Positions 45,510-56,280 of a DNA stretch of 64,000 nt are shown here, piece after piece. This DNA is from Absidia repens (Eukaryota; Mucoromycota; Mucoromycetes; Mucorales; Cunninghamellaceae), in contig MCGE01000018.1 of NCBI GenBank assembly GCA_002105175.1, forward strand, positions 62,001 to 126,000, written 5' to 3'. Below the pieces are notes generated by a model that was not told where the DNA came from, searched no databases, and was given only the letters and a program-made list of their open reading frames with translations. The position numbers and the translations under genes were made by a program. Each line of letters begins with the position of its first letter. Position 1 is the first letter of the stretch.

Positions 45510-46220
45510 ATGGCTCTTCGCCTTGCTACTCCTACTCTTCGTTCCGCCTCCCGCCTTATGGCACGTCAACAACCCATGGGCTTGGTGAGAATTCACTCTT
45601 GTAAGTAGAAATAATTATGATGCCTGGCTACGGAGTGCAGTCAACATCAATAAATAACACACCCATTCTTTTGTAGCTGTTCCTGCTCAATACAACACTA
45701 TCACTGCTCCTCCTGCTGATCGTATGCACGGATCTTACCACTGGGATCTTGAACGTGGAGCAAGTCTTGCTTTGGTCCCTATCATTGGTGCTCAACTCGC
45801 TTTGGGTGCTTCTCCTGTGACCGATACCCTTCTCGGTGTTGTTTTGCCTCTCCATTTGCATATTGGTAAAGTGATCAATAGTGAATAGTCGTTGATAGAA
45901 AACGCCACCTTTTACTCATTTGTCTTAATTAATATTACTATCATTTATACTACATAGGTTTCGATGCATGCATCACTGGTATGTAGATAGAAACAAACAC
46001 AGATCATTTCTACAAAAAATTTAGCATACTAGACACTGACATTTTTTTTTCTATGTATTGATAATTAGATTACTTCAACCCTCGCAAGGCACCAGTTCTC
46101 GGCAAGGTCATGACCGCTACTTTGTACGCCAGTACTGCTGCCACTCTTGTTGGTTGCTACCAATTCAACACTAACGATATTGGTTTGACCGAATTCATTG
46201 CTCGTTTATGGACTGCTTAA
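45510..46220 (+). CDS. SDH4: Succinate dehydrogenase membrane anchor subunit (CybS)
   Basis: Four exons (45510-45600, 45677-45865, 45958-45978, 46069-46220) give 150 residues. MALRLATPTLRSASRLMARQ is a mitochondrial presequence. After GSYHWDLERGASLALVPIIG, three hydrophobic helices follow: ALVPIIGAQLALGA, TDTLLGVVLPLHLHIGFDAC (with the heme-ligand-type His), and ATLYASTAATLVGCY. The HWxxER start, SPVTD loop and HxHxGxDxxxxDY pattern (LHLHIGFDACITDYF) are diagnostic for SdhD/CybS of complex II, which holds the ubiquinone site with SDH3. The start follows a CT/T-rich leader. AUUUAGUUUAGUU occurs right after the stop and AATAAA near 46302. Confidence 0.93.
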
Positions 46221-46780
46221 ATTTAGTTTAGTTTTGTTGTTATCATGATTTTTTTTTTGTGCTTATTTATCATTATTAAGAAATGTTTGGGGTCGATGAT
46301 GGAATAAAAAAATACTGTTACATATCCGATTGATGATGTTTGGTGCCTGTTGACGGTTTGATTGTGTGTGTGTGTGTGTACATGTAGACTATACATTGAA
46401 TAGAACAATATTGGAACAATATTGGACGAGAAAGGGCGTGTGTCTAGAAGTAAGATCACTGAGTTGGATCGCAGCGAGAGATGCATGTGCATCCGTTTAA
46501 TAGTTGTATTGATTGGTCGGCAATAAAATAGGTCACCATAAAGGGAGAAATATGATATCCGTTACTTTGAATTGAATTGGGCAGAATTTACAGTTTGGGC
46601 ATTTGAGGTATTCTTCAGAACTACCTTTTGTGAGTGTAGCGGTGCTTTAATTGTATTATCCATTTTGGGATGTCTGTTTTTGATTCAATAAACAAAAGGG
46701 ATTATCGAGTCCTTTTTTCTTCACTTGTTATACTTTTATTTATCCAACAGCTTTTTTACTTTTTTATTTTATATACAATT
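46221..46780. other. Intergenic: SDH4 3' UTR and promoter of the next gene
   Basis: Contains AATAAA near 46302 and a TG microsatellite near 46363-46380. No gene recognised. Confidence 0.5.
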
Positions 46781-47919
46781 ATGCTTCCAACAAGACCGAT
46801 ACGAACGAAGGACGACTTGACCAAATTGCAAGATCAGTACAAAAGGTCTCGTTTACATCCTCGCTGCTGTGGTTGCTTCCCGAATTGGTTTGGAAGTCTT
46901 TTGGGTTGCTTAATCATGTCGGTGAGTTGTAAAATACTAGATAATAGATACACCATTTACATATCTTCTTTTTTATATCATAGGGATTCAGTTTTTATTT
47001 TGCTGTTTTATCTTTTATGCAGAAAAGCCGTAAGTAATATATATATATATATATATTAGTGCGAGTTTTCAGTATATATGCGTATTAACTTACGGGATAC
47101 TATATAATATATATTATAGCGTTTTACTCGAATTTAGAAACAGCTCCATTAATTGTTTTCGGTGTGGTTAATATTATCTTTGGTCTGGTTACTCTTTTTA
47201 CGTTTATTATGATTGTTATCTCTGTAAGTTGAATTATACTTGAACAGTTTTTGAATTGAGTGAATTCTTAATTCTTTGCACTTTGCAGCATCGTGTATTT
47301 GATAGACATTTGGTTTATATCCTTGGAATGGCAGCAGCTGCAGTGGTGATTGATACTCTGGCAAATTTTATATATTTTATCGCTAATCCCAAGACCTTCC
47401 ATGATTGGTGCATCTCAGATGGATTATTCCAAATTCAAGATTCTATGAATATGAACTCTACACTTCCTCTGGAATCCGATTATTATAACTGCGAACGGTT
47501 ATTCAATGATGAAATCAAATGGTCCCTTCTGTGCGTGGTCTTGATATTTTTACTTTATGTAAGTTATATGTGTATATTGCAATTTTATCTTGAATCCATC
47601 TTATAATCCCAACTCCCGTTTTTTGTAGACACATTGGACTGTGTTTGTAGCCACCTTTATCGGAAAGCTATTCATCCCAATGGATCCTATGCTCCTCGTA
47701 CCCGACCCCGTCATGAACATGGAAGCTGTACAGCCTCACATGATGGCAAACCTACCTCCATCGTCATCAAAGGAAGAAACAACCATCTACAGCAATATCA
47801 AGCCAAGTCGAATGTCATCGAAACCCTCTTTTCCAGGTAGTGCTCGCGGTAGTGGCGGTAATTCTCTCTCCTCAGATAAAATATTGATTTCGCCCATCGG
47901 GACCACGACGACCGGTTGA
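46781..47919 (+). CDS. Four-helix integral membrane protein of unknown function
   Basis: Five exons (46781-46921, 46984-47029, 47120-47223, 47289-47558, 47629-47919) give 283 residues. After a basic cytosolic start with a CCGC motif (RLHPRCCGCFPNWF) come four hydrophobic segments: GSLLGCLIMSGFSFYFAVLS, PLIVFGVVNIIFGLVTLFTF, VYILGMAAAAVVIDTLANFI, and WSLLCVVLIFLLYTHWTVFV. The loop between helices 3 and 4 has two Cys (DWC, NCE) and candidate N-glycosylation at NMNST, suggesting a luminal or extracellular side. The tail is Ser/Pro-rich. Spacing is tetraspan-like (4 TM, long second loop), but the CCG motif is not in that loop, so classical tetraspanin is not claimed. No function assigned. UUAGUUUUAU near 47991, AATAAA near 48095. 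Confidence 0.75.
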
Positions 47920-48225
47920 AGATGAATGCCAATGAACACCTCTCTTTCTCCCCTCTGTACAGCTGAAACCCGTCATTATATACATATAGATTAGTTTTAT
48001 TTGCTTCCGCCATATTACCATTCTCCCTTTTTACTCCTTATATATTTTTGTTGATCCATACCCAACCTCATAGTCCTCATTATTTTCTAACAAAAATAAA
48101 GAATTTTTTATTTATTTATCACGTCCCTGTGATTATTGTGCTATGTTCGTTTTTGTCAGCTACCTATGCATTGACACCTTTTTTTTTTATCGGTGCTTTC
48201 AAATTGGTAACTATCCTCACATAGG
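47920..48225. other. Intergenic: 3' UTR of the four-helix protein
   Basis: Contains TTAGTTTTAT and AATAAAGAA signals, then AT-rich sequence and a T10 run. No gene seen. Confidence 0.5.
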
Positions 48226-48428
48226 ATGAAGACTGACCGTTTATCATATTCAACCTCCCCCCCTCCCTTAGTATTGGACGATGATAGAAGGTATGTTTTC
48301 ATACTCGGTAGAAAATAATCACTGATTGGAAATTGTTGATGTTACTAACTATTTTTTTTTATCTTTTGTATAGGATACATACCAATATTCAATTAAAAAG
48401 ATGTTCTGATGCCCAGCACTTTAAATGA
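48226..48428 (+). CDS. Possible 39-residue spliced ORF
   Basis: Exons 48226-48290 and 48374-48428 join in frame across a textbook intron: GTATGT donor, TACTAAC branch site near 48342 and TTTTGTATAG acceptor. The product starts MKTDRLSYSTSPPPLVLDDD and ends QLKRCSDAQHFK. An AATAAA follows near 48536. The intron signals are the best evidence; coding is less certain, since the ORF is short and could be the spliced 3' UTR or a non-coding transcript. No family recognised. Confidence 0.35.
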
Positions 48429-49724
48429 AATATATTTTTGATTTTATCATACTTTTTAATCTCTTTTTATCCCTTCTCCAGCATAAGCATACAACTTGTT
48501 ATTTAGACATAGAATATATAAATTACTTTGATGAAATAAAATATCACTGTTTTACCTTTTATCTAGTTACATGATGTCTTTTGTTGATTGATCTTATAGT
48601 TCATTGCTATTAACGGTTTTGACTCAGTGAATTAAACATATACACCTGCATTAAATATAATAGACTCAGCTCTGTGTGACTCTGCAACTGGACAGTTTGA
48701 AAGTGTCACAGATGATCATAATGATAATGACAGCGGATTTCTCATAAAATCAAGTAAATAAAAAAACTCGATAGATGATGTAAAGCTGTAGAAATGGTCA
48801 TTTTCTAAAGAACTGGAGTAGTTTGGGGCAAGGTTCTGAAGAACCCCACTTCACACTCCCAAAAAAAGTTTTCGCTGAATTTAACATGCCCAGATTTCCA
48901 AAAAAAAAAAAAGACCGACGCATAGTCTACATGCACTCAGTAGAAGTTCATCGTAAAAATGGTTCCCATGCACTTAGTCATCAACATTTTCGTGGACGAA
49001 AAACTGGTTAAACGTTGGCAGGAAAATTATGGGGAACGGAAGGGTGGCAAAGACGTGTACAAATTCATCGCAGTAGTGACATTACGCATTATATAATGGG
49101 TCAGAACATGGCTAATAAAAAGGCAGTTTTTATTTGAAGGAATGTGGTAAATATTACACTAAAAACTAAGGGAGTCTCATGTTAACAAAGGGCTAATGGA
49201 GACGCTATCAAGTAGACTAGAGAGACATGTGAAGATTGATCAACACTAATCAAAAGCGGTGATAGTAGCAAAAAGGGATCTATTGCACAAGACATGAGGG
49301 AGATTAAGGGGACATTTTTCATTAGAGTATGTAAAAAGAAACATATTTTATTGAGATGTAGATATAAACTATAGACAAACTAAGACAAACTAAGCTAATG
49401 GAGGCAGCAAAAAGCCAACTCACGGTGGTCTCAAATCCTGCATCCAAAATGAAAGGGTTTCCCCATGCATCTAGTAATCCCTGAGCTGAAACCCCTTCTA
49501 AACTAGTCCTAATATTAATCTAAGATCGCGGTAACTTCAAAGAGGTTAAATTGGCGAAGAAGAAAAGAAAAAGAAAAGAAGAATGATAAAAAAGGGGATT
49601 TCACTAAGAAAAATCCCTGGAGCGGGATTTCAAACACCACTGGGGCATAAGATCAAAAGTCACGCTTCTTCTTTCTTTTTCGTTCAAACCACTGTCATTC
49701 GCTTATAGCTTTATTGTCGGTATA
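48429..49724. other. Gene-poor stretch with repeat copy 3 and the ELP2 promoter
   Basis: Apart from repeat copy 3 (49060-49645) there is an AT-rich region with AATAAA near 48536 and an A-rich run near 48900. Only about 80 bases separate the end of the repeat from the ELP2 ATG, so the ELP2 promoter must overlap repeat-derived sequence. Confidence 0.5.
49060..49645 (+). repeat. Dispersed repeat family, copy 3
   Basis: Blocks in order: TAATGGGTCAGAACATGG near 49096 (as in copy 4), TTTTTATTTGAAGG near 49129, GATCAACACTAATCAAAAG near 49237, ATCTATTGCACAAGACATGAG near 49278, TATTTTATTGAGATGTAGAT near 49345, core ATCCAAAATGAAAGGGTTT near 49443, TTCTAAACTAGTCC near 49496, an A/G tract, and a degenerate end GAGCGGGATTTCAAAC near 49620. 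The CACGTGGGCGG box is not intact here. Confidence 0.7.
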
Positions 49725-52700
49725 ATGGCCAAGATATCCAGTGAATTCATTTCCATAGGTTGCAATCGTACTACACATGCTGCAGCCTGGGCTCCCAACG
49801 GCCTTGTTGCTTTTGGTGCCGATAAATTCGTTGCTCTCTATGACCCGCTGGTAAGAGCTTGAAAAATAAAACCAGATAGATCATGACATTGAGCTGCAGC
49901 CCTGACTTTATCTTTTCTGTTATTGTGTGCTCTAGGATAAAACCAGAAAAGGTATCAAAGAAACTCTACCCGGTCATAAGGATCGCGTTACCTGTGTCGA
50001 CTTTATTGAAAGAGGTAGGTAGAACAACAGGACTTGATATAAATACAAATGAAGACACATAAAACCAACTACTCTTTCATTACCACATAGGTTACCGAAC
50101 TGATCCTAATCAACTTTCCATTATCTCTGGTTCAGCTGATCACACCGCCAAACTATGGAAGAAAAACGGGCAACAACAATGGGTAAACTCGGCGACTCTC
50201 GAAGGTTTTACTGGTGCTGTGGAAGCGATGGCAACTCTCCATGCAGAAAAGGTGGCGGACGAATCGAAAGACTTGATTGTACTTGGATCAGCTGATGGAA
50301 AGATTCGTATTTGGGAACGCTCAATTCAAGATCAAGACACTGGTAAAATACTAGAATTTCAGGGTACAATGGGAAGAAGGGAACCATAATGACTCACCCA
50401 GACTCCTCCTTTACTGATAGATCGAGTGGATTGTATTCAAGTGATTGACTGCGGAAACAAGTACCCAATGTCTTTAGCTCTTTCCTACCTTCCTGGAACT
50501 ACAAGTAAGACACTATATCATGATCCTTATTACTGCTTTATTCTGAATGACGATTTCTCATATATATATAGTCCCCATTATCGCCAGTGGTCATACGGAT
50601 AAGGTTATCAATATCTACATTTACCAACAAAACAGCAAATCATTTGAAAAGGTATACACGCTTCAGGGACACGACAACTGGGTACGATCTTTGGCATTTG
50701 CAACATACACCGGTGAACCTGCTGAAGAAAATGATGGCACAAAAACACATACCCTACAAACTGGTGACCTTATCTTGGCTAGTGGCTCCCAAGATAGATA
50801 TATTCGTATTTGGAAGATCTCACCCTACGTATCCAATCAACCACAACAAGAACAACAACAAACTCAGCCTACTGATCCAAATGCCATCACTAATGATTTA
50901 CTGGAAGCTCTGAAGGAAAGCGCATTGTAAGTAGTATATATATAGATATATATGTTTATATATGTTGGCTAAGACTCTTTTCATTTTCTTCAAAAAAAAA
51001 AATAATAGGGCTGGCGAAGATGCTCAACTCAGTACCAAGGCACATGTCATCACGGCAGACACACCTCTGAATGATGAACAACAGCAACAGGAATTCTCTA
51101 TTATGTTTGAAGCGTTATTGATGGGGCATGACGATTGGGTATTCAGTGTAGCATGGGAACGACCTACAGCGGTGACAATGGAAAATGGAGATATCAAATA
51201 TGAACAACCTATGCGATTGATTTCAGCATCAAGCGACAAATCGATGATGATATGGAGTCCCGATGCCTCCTCTGGTGTGTGGGTCAATGACGTACGCATG
51301 GGTGATATTGGTGGAAATGCTGCTCTGGGCTTTTGTGGTGCTTTGTTTGGTCCTGATGGAAAACATGTTCTGTCGTATGGTGCAAATGGCTCCTTCCATC
51401 TTTGGAAAGAACAGGGTAAGAAGGGGGAAAAAAAAAGGAGGGACAAAGGGGACGGATGATCTGACGTTTTTGTTTTGTTTTGAAATATAGAGCATAACCT
51501 CTGGTCTCCTCAAGTCACCATCAGTGGACATTTCAAACAAGTGGAACAAGTGACATGGGATCCTCAATCAAGGTATCTTGTTTCTGCAAGGTAAGCTTCC
51601 TTCTCTGTCTCTCCCTTTTCTTTTTTTTTTGAATAAAAAAAGCTTCATACTAATACATGTCGATCTATCAAATATAGTTTGGATCAAACGACTCGATTAT
51701 ATGCCCCATGGAAACGAAAAGAGGGTGACGAACTTATTGAAACGTGGCACGAAATGGGTCGACCTCAGGTACACGGCTATGATCTCAAATGTGTGGCGTT
51801 CACTCACAATTGGCAATTTGTTAGCGGTGCCGATGAAAAAGTGCTCCGGGTGTTTGATACGCCCCGCTCTTGTGTTGAAAGCCTGGCGGAATTGACGGGG
51901 GAAAGCAAGATGAAGGACGAAGCAAGCACCCGACCTTTGGGTGCGAATCTTCCTGCATTGGGGTTATCGAACAAGGCTGTCTTTGAAAACGATATTGAAA
52001 CCATGGCGAGTACCGACGAAAACCACACCACTTTACAAAGCTATACACAGTCATCTGCCACACCCACGGCACTTTTGGAAACCATGACACAACCTCCTTA
52101 TGAAGAACATCTGATCCAACACACTCTTTGGCCGGAAATGGAAAAGCTCTATGGCCACCTGTATGAAGTCATGTGCGTGGACGGGACAACTGATGGTCGA
52201 TGTATCGCTACAGCTTGCAAGGCGTCAACAAGTGAACATGCGGTCATTCGGCTGTTTGATACAAAGAATTGGAAGGAATTACCTACTAAAATCGCTGCCC
52301 ATACTTTGACGGTGACGCGTGTTCGATTCTCGCATGACGATCGCTGGTTACTGACGGTGTCTCGTGACCGGTTCTGGTCCTTATCTGAACGCAAAATCAA
52401 TCCTGTCTCGGGGGAAATGGAGTATGGTTTGGTGGCGAAAAACAAGGCCCATGCACGTATTATCTGGGATTGCTCATGGGCGCATGACGATCGTCTATTT
52501 GTTACTGGTTCCCGCGACAAGACGTTCAAGGTCTGGCAACAAAATGCTGAACAGGAATGGTCATGTATTAGTACTATCAAATGTCAAGAATCAGTGACAG
52601 CGTTGGATTTGGCCCCTGATTTCAAGAATGGCTCGTAAGTTGATAAAAAAAAATTGATGTGACACTAAAAAACCTAAAAAAAAAAATTGACATGATGATA

Positions 52701-53025
52701 GATATTTATTGGCATTGGGGTTGGAAAGCGGTCGAATACAATTGTGGACTGCATCAAAAGAATCACCGCAAGAATGGACATTATGGAACGAAGTCGATAA
52801 AAGGTAAAATAAACATAGTTTATTGGATATACACAAAAAAAAAAAAAGGGGGAGAGGAGACCATGAACGAACACTAATACTGACTACCACTGAATTAATT
52901 TCTAAACTAGGTTGTGTCATGTTGGTGTAGTACGATCATTGTCATGGAGGTCAACAAGTGATGGGCGATTCCAATTGGCGTCAGGCGGTGAAGATCATTC
53001 TGTTAGAATATTGAATATAGATTAG
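49725..53025 (+). CDS. ELP2: Elongator complex subunit 2 (WD40 protein)
   Basis: Ten exons (49725-49850, 49936-50014, 50091-50342, 50421-50504, 50572-50926, 51009-51415, 51491-51590, 51678-52634, 52702-52803, 52911-53025) give 858 residues, close to yeast Elp2. WD40 repeats occur throughout: GHKDRVTCVDF with ISGSADHTAKLW, LGSADGKIRIWE, GHDNWVRSLAF with ASGSQDRYIRIWK, GHDDWVFSVAW with SASSDKSMMIWSP, SASLDQTTRLYAPW, and TGSRDKTFKVWQQ, forming two propellers. The GHDDWVFSVAWERP and WHEMGRPQVHGYDLKCVAF blocks are Elp2-specific. The Elongator complex modifies the tRNA wobble uridine (cm5U). A Gln-rich insertion (QPQQEQQQTQ) sits between repeats. In the sixth region the DRxWSLF motif reads DRFWSLS. 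AATAAA near 53049. Confidence 0.93.
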
Positions 53026-53390
53026 AAGATATGGTCCTTTGTGTGATGAATAAAAACTATTTAATATATGTAAATTGCTACTATTATTTTGTCTTCAATT
53101 TCACTTTGTGATTTTATTTATATCGATTTGATGATTTTTTGATATGATTGTAAAAGCGTCGTATGACCATTGATTCATGATATTGGCCACTTTACGGTAA
53201 GAATTTCTTGTTGCTGCATAAGTGAGATACAATGTCAAACTATATAAAAATTGGAGGCTTGAGCGGCATTTGAATTATAATTTTTTGTTTCAAGCTTTTT
53301 TTTTTTTTGCGCTCAAAAAAATGAGAAGGCAGCTCGATTTAGATTATTTTTTAGTTCTTCCTCCTCTTTTCCCCACCACAAACTTTTAGG

Positions 53391-53635
53391 GTGAGTACTA
53401 ATTACAGTGATGATATTACGAAATGGATACCCAACACAACCATTAAGTATCAATGCAATGGATGGGTGGATGAATATGATACTCGATGGATGGTGTGAAT
53501 GGATGGATGGATGGATGGATGGATGGAAATGGAAAGGGTTAGGGTTACAAAGGCTGAAGGGAATGGAATGGGTCATTCATGTCATCTACTGAATTTAAGT
53601 CCAACATTAACTAACTCCTCTTATGTATTTTATAG
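53391..53635 (+). other. 5'-UTR intron of the uL2 gene
   Basis: GTGAGT donor after CTTTTAGG, ATTAACTAAC branch site near 53607 and TATTTTATAG acceptor 12 bases before the uL2 ATG. The intron carries an ATGG tetranucleotide repeat near 53493-53527 and GGGTTAGGGTTAC near 53537. A CT-rich leader (TTCTTCCTCCTCTTTTCC) just upstream would be the first exon. Confidence 0.65.
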
Positions 53636-53647
53636 AATTGATTAAAT

Positions 53648-54566
53648 ATGGGTCGCGTCATTCGTGCTCAAAGAAAAGGTGCCGGAAGTATCTTCAAAGC
53701 TCACACCGTCGGTCGTAAGGGTGCTGCTAACTTGCGTGTGTTCGATTTCGCTGAACGTCATGGTTATATCCGCGGTCTCGTCAAGGAAATCGTCCACGAT
53801 CCTGGACGTGGTGCTCCCCTTGCCAAGGTTGTCTTCCGTGATCCCTACAAGTAAGTTGATATGCATCTATTATGATCCATCACTTTTTGTGAAACTCACC
53901 CACTTTTTTTTTTTTTTGTTGTGGAAATAGGTACAAGCTCCGTACTGAAACTTTCATTGCTACCGAAGGCATGTACACTGGTCAATTCGTCTACTGTGGT
54001 AAGAAGGCTACCTTGAACATTGGTAACGTTTTGCCCTTGGCCTCCGTCCCTGAAGGTACCGTTATCTGTAACGTTGAAGAAAAGGTTGGTGATCGTGGTG
54101 CTCTTGCCCGTACCTCCGGTAACTACGCTACTGTCATTGGTCATGGTGAAGATGGTAAGACCCGTCTCCGTCTCCCCTCCGGTGCCAAGAAGATCATCCC
54201 CTCTACTGCCCGTGCTGCCATTGGTATCGTCGCTGGTGGTGGTCGTATTGACAAGCCCTTGTTGAAGGCTGGTCGTGCTTACCACAAATACAAGGTCAAG
54301 CGTAACTCTTGGCCCAAGACTCGTGGTGTTGCTATGAACCCCGTCGACCATCCTCACGGTGGTGGTAACCATCAACACATTGGTCACGCCTCTACTATGG
54401 CCCGTGATTCTTCTGCCGGTAAGTTTTTTAAGATTTTCTTTTGGAAGGGTTATCGTATATCATGGCTTACCTTTCTTTTTTTTTTATGAATATAGGTCAA
54501 AAGGTTGGTCTCATTGCTGCTCGTCGTACTGGTTTGCTCCGTGGTACCAAGAAGCTCAAGGAATAA
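53648..54566 (+). CDS. RPL2: Large-subunit ribosomal protein uL2 (L2/L8)
   Basis: Three coding exons (53648-53850, 53931-54418, 54496-54566) give 253 residues. [80 protein letters not shown] and [20 protein letters not shown] identify uL2, an rRNA-binding protein near the peptidyl-transferase centre. The NHQHIG histidine, the residue hydroxylated in some eukaryotes, is present. Codon use is strongly biased toward GGT, CGT, AAG and GTC, as expected for a highly expressed gene. An intron in the 5' UTR is likely. AATAAA near 54610. Confidence 0.96.
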
Positions 54567-55006
54567 GCCATTTTTACCATATTGTTTTTTTATCTTGCGT
54601 GCATTCATCAATAAATATGAATTTTTTGTTTTATGTATATTTGTTATTCATGGATAATGGGATGTGTACGTGATTGGTTTACATTTGTGATAAGTTATTG
54701 AAATGTGTGTATGTTGGTTTTATGATTGTTATACTTATCTCTTGGGTGAGAAGTTTATGCTATACTCACCTTGCCTTTTATGATTATATAAATGTGTGTG
54801 TATTTGCGTTGTGTTTTGAACAATATGTTAAGCTGTTTTGTGATTGTTTTATGTATATATATACGGTTCGTTGACGTGGTACGTGTACGTGATGGATTTG
54901 TACTTCGGGATAGCTCATTGATTAATTAAATATGTCGGTATGTTGGTTTCATGGTTGTTGTATCTTACCCTTGGCAAACTTGTCCTATGCTACACATCGA
55001 CGTTGC

Positions 55007-55071
<65 letters not shown>

Positions 55072-55218
55072 TTTGTGGCCAAATAAAATATTAAACTTTG
55101 TCAAACTAGGGACGAAAATAACACGTAAAGTGACAATTAAGCGGGCGATGATCGTTTTCGTAAATCAAAATGATGCATATATTTATTTTCACGGAGGTTA
55201 CGGTGGCGGTACAGCATA
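54567..55218. repeat. uL2 downstream region with a diverged direct duplication
   Basis: 54664-54782 and 54882-55012 share a run of similar segments: TACGTGAT, then TATGTTGGTTTTATGATTGTT versus TATGTTGGTTTCATGGTTGTT, then CTTGGGTGAGAAGTTTATGC versus CTTGGCAAACTTGTCCTATGC, then TTGCCTTTT. Spacing is about 220 bases. A T25 tract and a TG microsatellite lie at 55019-55070. No coding exon. Confidence 0.55.
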
Positions 55219-56280
55219 GGTTGATTAATATGGATGACAGAGCGGGACGGGAATCACATTTTATATCAAATGGCCTAAAACTATCAGTCAGTCTTTTGAC
55301 CACTGCGGTGTTGGGGAAGATAGCCATAGCTATGCTAGAAATATGAAAAATGCTTTATAACGTCTGCTACTACACACACAGTTCGACCTATGTTCATATG
55401 TATGATTTGGTTGGGCAGTAATACGGCTATCTTTGACAATGAGTGGATATTTATAATGCTATAGCCAGTTACTTGTTCTTTAAAGGGGGAAGTAGTCATA
55501 GAGGATGAACTCGAAAGCGGATGATTGATAGCTTCTCACAAAATAGCTAGAATAATGACATTGTTCGCTATCGGATGGGTCAAAATATGGCCCGCTGAAA
55601 AGTGATATATATATATAAGTCATTTTTATTGAAATATATTGGTAAATGTTAAAATTAAAAAGGAAATGTTTATTGTAACAAGTGATTTGATGGGAGGATT
55701 AATTGGAGTCAGCATGAGGGAGACTAATGTGGTATCTGAAAAATGGTTAACAATAATCTAAAAGGGTAGCTGTCAAATGGGAGCTAATACATTGTACAAG
55801 GCACAATGAAGACTATAAAGGGATATCGCTTATTAAAGAAAGCAGTACTCAGTACTAATTTGATCGGGTGATGGTCGTAAAACAAAATGAATCTATTGCA
55901 CAAAACATAGAAAGACTAATGGGCCGATTTTCATTGAAATAAGTAAATGGAGACGTGTTTTATTCCGCTAAAGATACAAGCTACAGACTTAATTAATACT
56001 AAACTAAGCCAATGAGGGGTTCAAAAAGTCAACTAAGGGTGTCTACAGATCCTAGATCCAAAATGAAAGGGTTTCCCCATGCATCTTGTAATCCCTGATC
56101 TGAAAACCTTTCAAAACTAGTCCTGACGCTAATCTAAGAACACCAAAACCTCAAAGAAGATGGATGGTGAAAAAAAAAGGAATGAGGAAGAAATGAAAAT
56201 GAAAAGAAAGAGAGACAAAAACTGGGAGTAAATAAAAAAAAAAATCACCACGTGGGCGGAATTTTAATATTCATTTTTTT
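55219..56280 (+). repeat. Dispersed repeat family, copy 4 (longest)
   Basis: About 1.06 kb. Left part resembles copy 1 (GGTTGATTAA start; GTAGTCATAGAGGATGAACT near 55493). Then TTTTTATTGAAATATATTGG near 55622, ATGAGGGAGACTAATGTGG near 55712, ATCTATTGCACAAAACATAG near 55889, TTTTATTCCGCTAAAG near 55958, core ATCCAAAATGAAAGGGTTT near 56057, AAAACTAGTCCTGACG near 56112, a purine tract and CCACGTGGGCGGAATTTTAA at 56250. Right edge near 56280, where similarity to other copies stops. No reading frame. Confidence 0.75.

Noticed and set aside
53417..53591. C/D-box snoRNA in the uL2 5' intron (GTGATGA and CTGA motifs)
   Set aside because: The boxes are too far apart, and I could not find a flanking terminal stem.
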